Positions 63,056 to 64,000 of a stretch of DNA of 64,000 nt are shown here, piece by piece (positions within the stretch are counted from its first letter, which is position 1; the number at the start of each line of letters is the position of its first letter). The position numbers and the translations under genes were made by a program. This stretch comes from Candidatus Enterococcus testudinis. GTDB taxonomy: Bacteria; Bacillota; Bacilli; Lactobacillales; Enterococcaceae. The notes beneath the pieces are model-generated. The model ran no database searches and had not been told where the DNA came from. It saw only the letters and a program-made list of their open reading frames with translations. The DNA lies in assembly GCF_002140915.1 (NCBI RefSeq), contig NZ_NGKU01000001.1, forward strand, positions 726,799-790,798. The letters run 5' to 3'.

Positions 63056-63430
63056 ATGCGTTTATGGCATGAAGCTTTGATTGGCTCTTTGCCTCGCCAA
63101 CAATTATTAGGGCAACACCGTGAAGCAGCTGCTTTGCGAGGTGCCGGTTGGGGCAAGAAACATGCGACAGTGGATTATGTGTTTACCCATCCACCTTATA
63201 AACTTTATCAATACCATGAATTGATCATGGCGGAAATGGAGAGACGAGGCTATCGACCGGCACCTGAATGGCATGATCCCAGTTATCGGGGCAAAAATCT
63301 GCCGTCAGAAATAGAGGTCCAAGCAGTCGCCCTCACGCAGCCAATTTATCCAGAACATGATGCAGCGTATCTGGAAGAATGCTTGTTAAACCTTGCCCGT
63401 AAGGATATTTTTCTTTCTACGAATCCATAG
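63056..63430 (+). CDS. TIGR02328-type protein (pyrimidine-dimer glycosylase-like fold)
   Basis: 124 residues starting MRLWHEALIGSLPRQQLLGQHRE, the conserved start of the TIGR02328 family related to T4 endonuclease V-like proteins (Pyr_excise). Other conserved pieces are ALRGAGWGKKHATVDYVF and YHELIMAEMERRGY. The true activity of this bacterial group is unproven; DNA repair is a family-based guess. AAAGGAGATTGAAGG precedes the ATG. Confidence 0.82.
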   Translation: MRLWHEALIGSLPRQQLLGQHREAAALRGAGWGKKHATVDYVFTHPPYKLYQYHELIMAEMERRGYRPAPEWHDPSYRGKNLPSEIEVQAVALTQPIYPEHDAAYLEECLLNLARKDIFLSTNP

Positions 63431-63431
63431 C

Positions 63432-63466
63432 AAAACTTCCCTTTTAAAGAAGGGGAGTTTTTTTTG
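63432..63466 (+). terminator. Rho-independent terminator
   Basis: AAAACTTCCC (63432-63441) pairs with GGGGAGTTTT (63452-63461, one G-U), with a T-run of eight. Confidence 0.88.
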
Positions 63467-63565
63467 CTTTCTTCATTCTTACAAAAAGTAAGCATATTAT
63501 TCGCCCGCACATACATTTATTGCTATAGTAAGGATAGAGAAGAATTGAGAAATGAGGAAATCAAT

Positions 63566-64000
63566 ATGACGATCAACAGCAAGGCAGTAGAATTTGGACT
63601 AGATACATTTGGTGATTTGGCTTTCGATGATACGACAGGCCAAAGACTAAGTTATGCGGCATCTTTACGCAATATCGTGGCAGAAGGACAATTGGCGGAT
63701 GCATCTGGTATCGATGTCATCGCTTTGGGCGAACATCATCGAGAAGAGTATTCTATCTCCAGCCCAGACACAGTCTTGGCTGCGTTAGCGATGGTTACGA
63801 AGCGCATCAAACTAGGTACGGGTGTAACCGTGCTAAGTTCAGATGATCCAGTCAGAGTCTATGAAAGGTTTGCGACGGTGGACGCTCTGTCCAATGGCCG
63901 TGCACAAATCATGTTAGGGCGAGGTTCTTTTACAGAGTCGTTCCCATTATTCGGTTATGACTTGCAGGATTATGAAGCGCTATTTGAAGAGAAAACCGCG
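63566..64000 (+). CDS. LLM class flavin-dependent oxidoreductase, N-terminal part (cut by window edge)
   Basis: First 145 residues of a luciferase-like TIM barrel: EFGLDTFGDLAFDD, then GIDVIALGEHHREEYSISSP (the EHH motif of the family), IKLGTGVTVLSSDDPVRVYE and GRAQIMLGRGSF. Such proteins use FMNH2 or F420 to oxidise or reduce unknown substrates. TGAGGAAA precedes the ATG. The rest lies beyond the window. Confidence 0.9.
   Translation, partial: MTINSKAVEFGLDTFGDLAFDDTTGQRLSYAASLRNIVAEGQLADASGIDVIALGEHHREEYSISSPDTVLAALAMVTKRIKLGTGVTVLSSDDPVRVYERFATVDALSNGRAQIMLGRGSFTESFPLFGYDLQDYEALFEEKTA

Overview
The window looks like the chromosome of a low-GC Firmicute of the order Lactobacillales, most probably an Enterococcus. 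The reasons are a SagA-type secreted coiled-coil antigen, a NapA-type Na+/H+ antiporter of the length known from enterococci, an LmrCD/EfrCD-like exporter pair, a T-box leader, CcpA (cre) boxes, strong AGGAGG ribosome-binding sites and frequent GTG/TTG starts. I cannot fix the species. I found no rRNA, tRNA, transposase, prophage or CRISPR array; the region reads as a stable chromosome carrying sugar and purine-breakdown modules.

Layout. 1-5.4 kb: a cut-off membrane protein, a SagA-like CHAP hydrolase, HelD and an old-yellow-enzyme reductase. 5.6-9.05 kb: an orphan PTS EIIC, a ROK kinase and an RpiR regulator behind a cre site. 9.1-12.2 kb: a tocopherol-cyclase-family protein and an S9 peptidase. 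12.3-15.0 kb: a zinc-starvation operon (cysteine-poor L33, S14 and L32 paralogues, two unknown proteins, a NusG-domain-II protein, a zinc-binding lipoprotein) behind a Zur-like box. 15.05-22.3 kb: an AraC regulator facing rhaB-rhaA-rhaD-fucO, then an MFS carrier. 22.4-24.5 kb: NapA and an esterase.

24.6-38.4 kb is an anaerobic allantoate-fermentation island: allC-allE-allD-fdrA(allF)-allG-allH-carbamate kinase, a PucR regulator on the other strand, a PucG-type transaminase, an MFS carrier and a dicarboxylate-type carrier. Allantoate is opened to ureidoglycine and oxidised to oxalurate. Oxalurate is split to oxamate plus carbamoyl phosphate, which yields ATP through carbamate kinase. No allantoinase lies in the window. 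A spaced sequence pattern is shared by the allC and pucG promoters, with a weaker third copy before the MFS gene, and may be the PucR operator.

38.4-49.9 kb: a BNR/Asp-box membrane protein, an SSB paralogue, a LysM protein, a class-I-amidotransferase hydrolase, an orphan OppA and an asymmetric ABC exporter pair preceded by a 22-codon ORF and a terminator (a likely ribosome-mediated attenuator). cysK and a LysR gene follow on the minus strand behind a T-box leader whose features fit tRNA-Met better than tRNA-Cys. 49.9-64 kb: an SDR, an SRAP/HMCES protein, a 48-residue protein, an Mga-like regulator with an amidohydrolase, a classical bgl operon (antiterminator, EIIBCA, 6-phospho-beta-glucosidase) with a RAT/terminator switch, a PotD-like binding protein coupled to a YtcJ-type amidohydrolase, a zinc-free quinone-oxidoreductase-like dehydrogenase, a TIGR02328-type protein and the start of an LLM flavin oxidoreductase.
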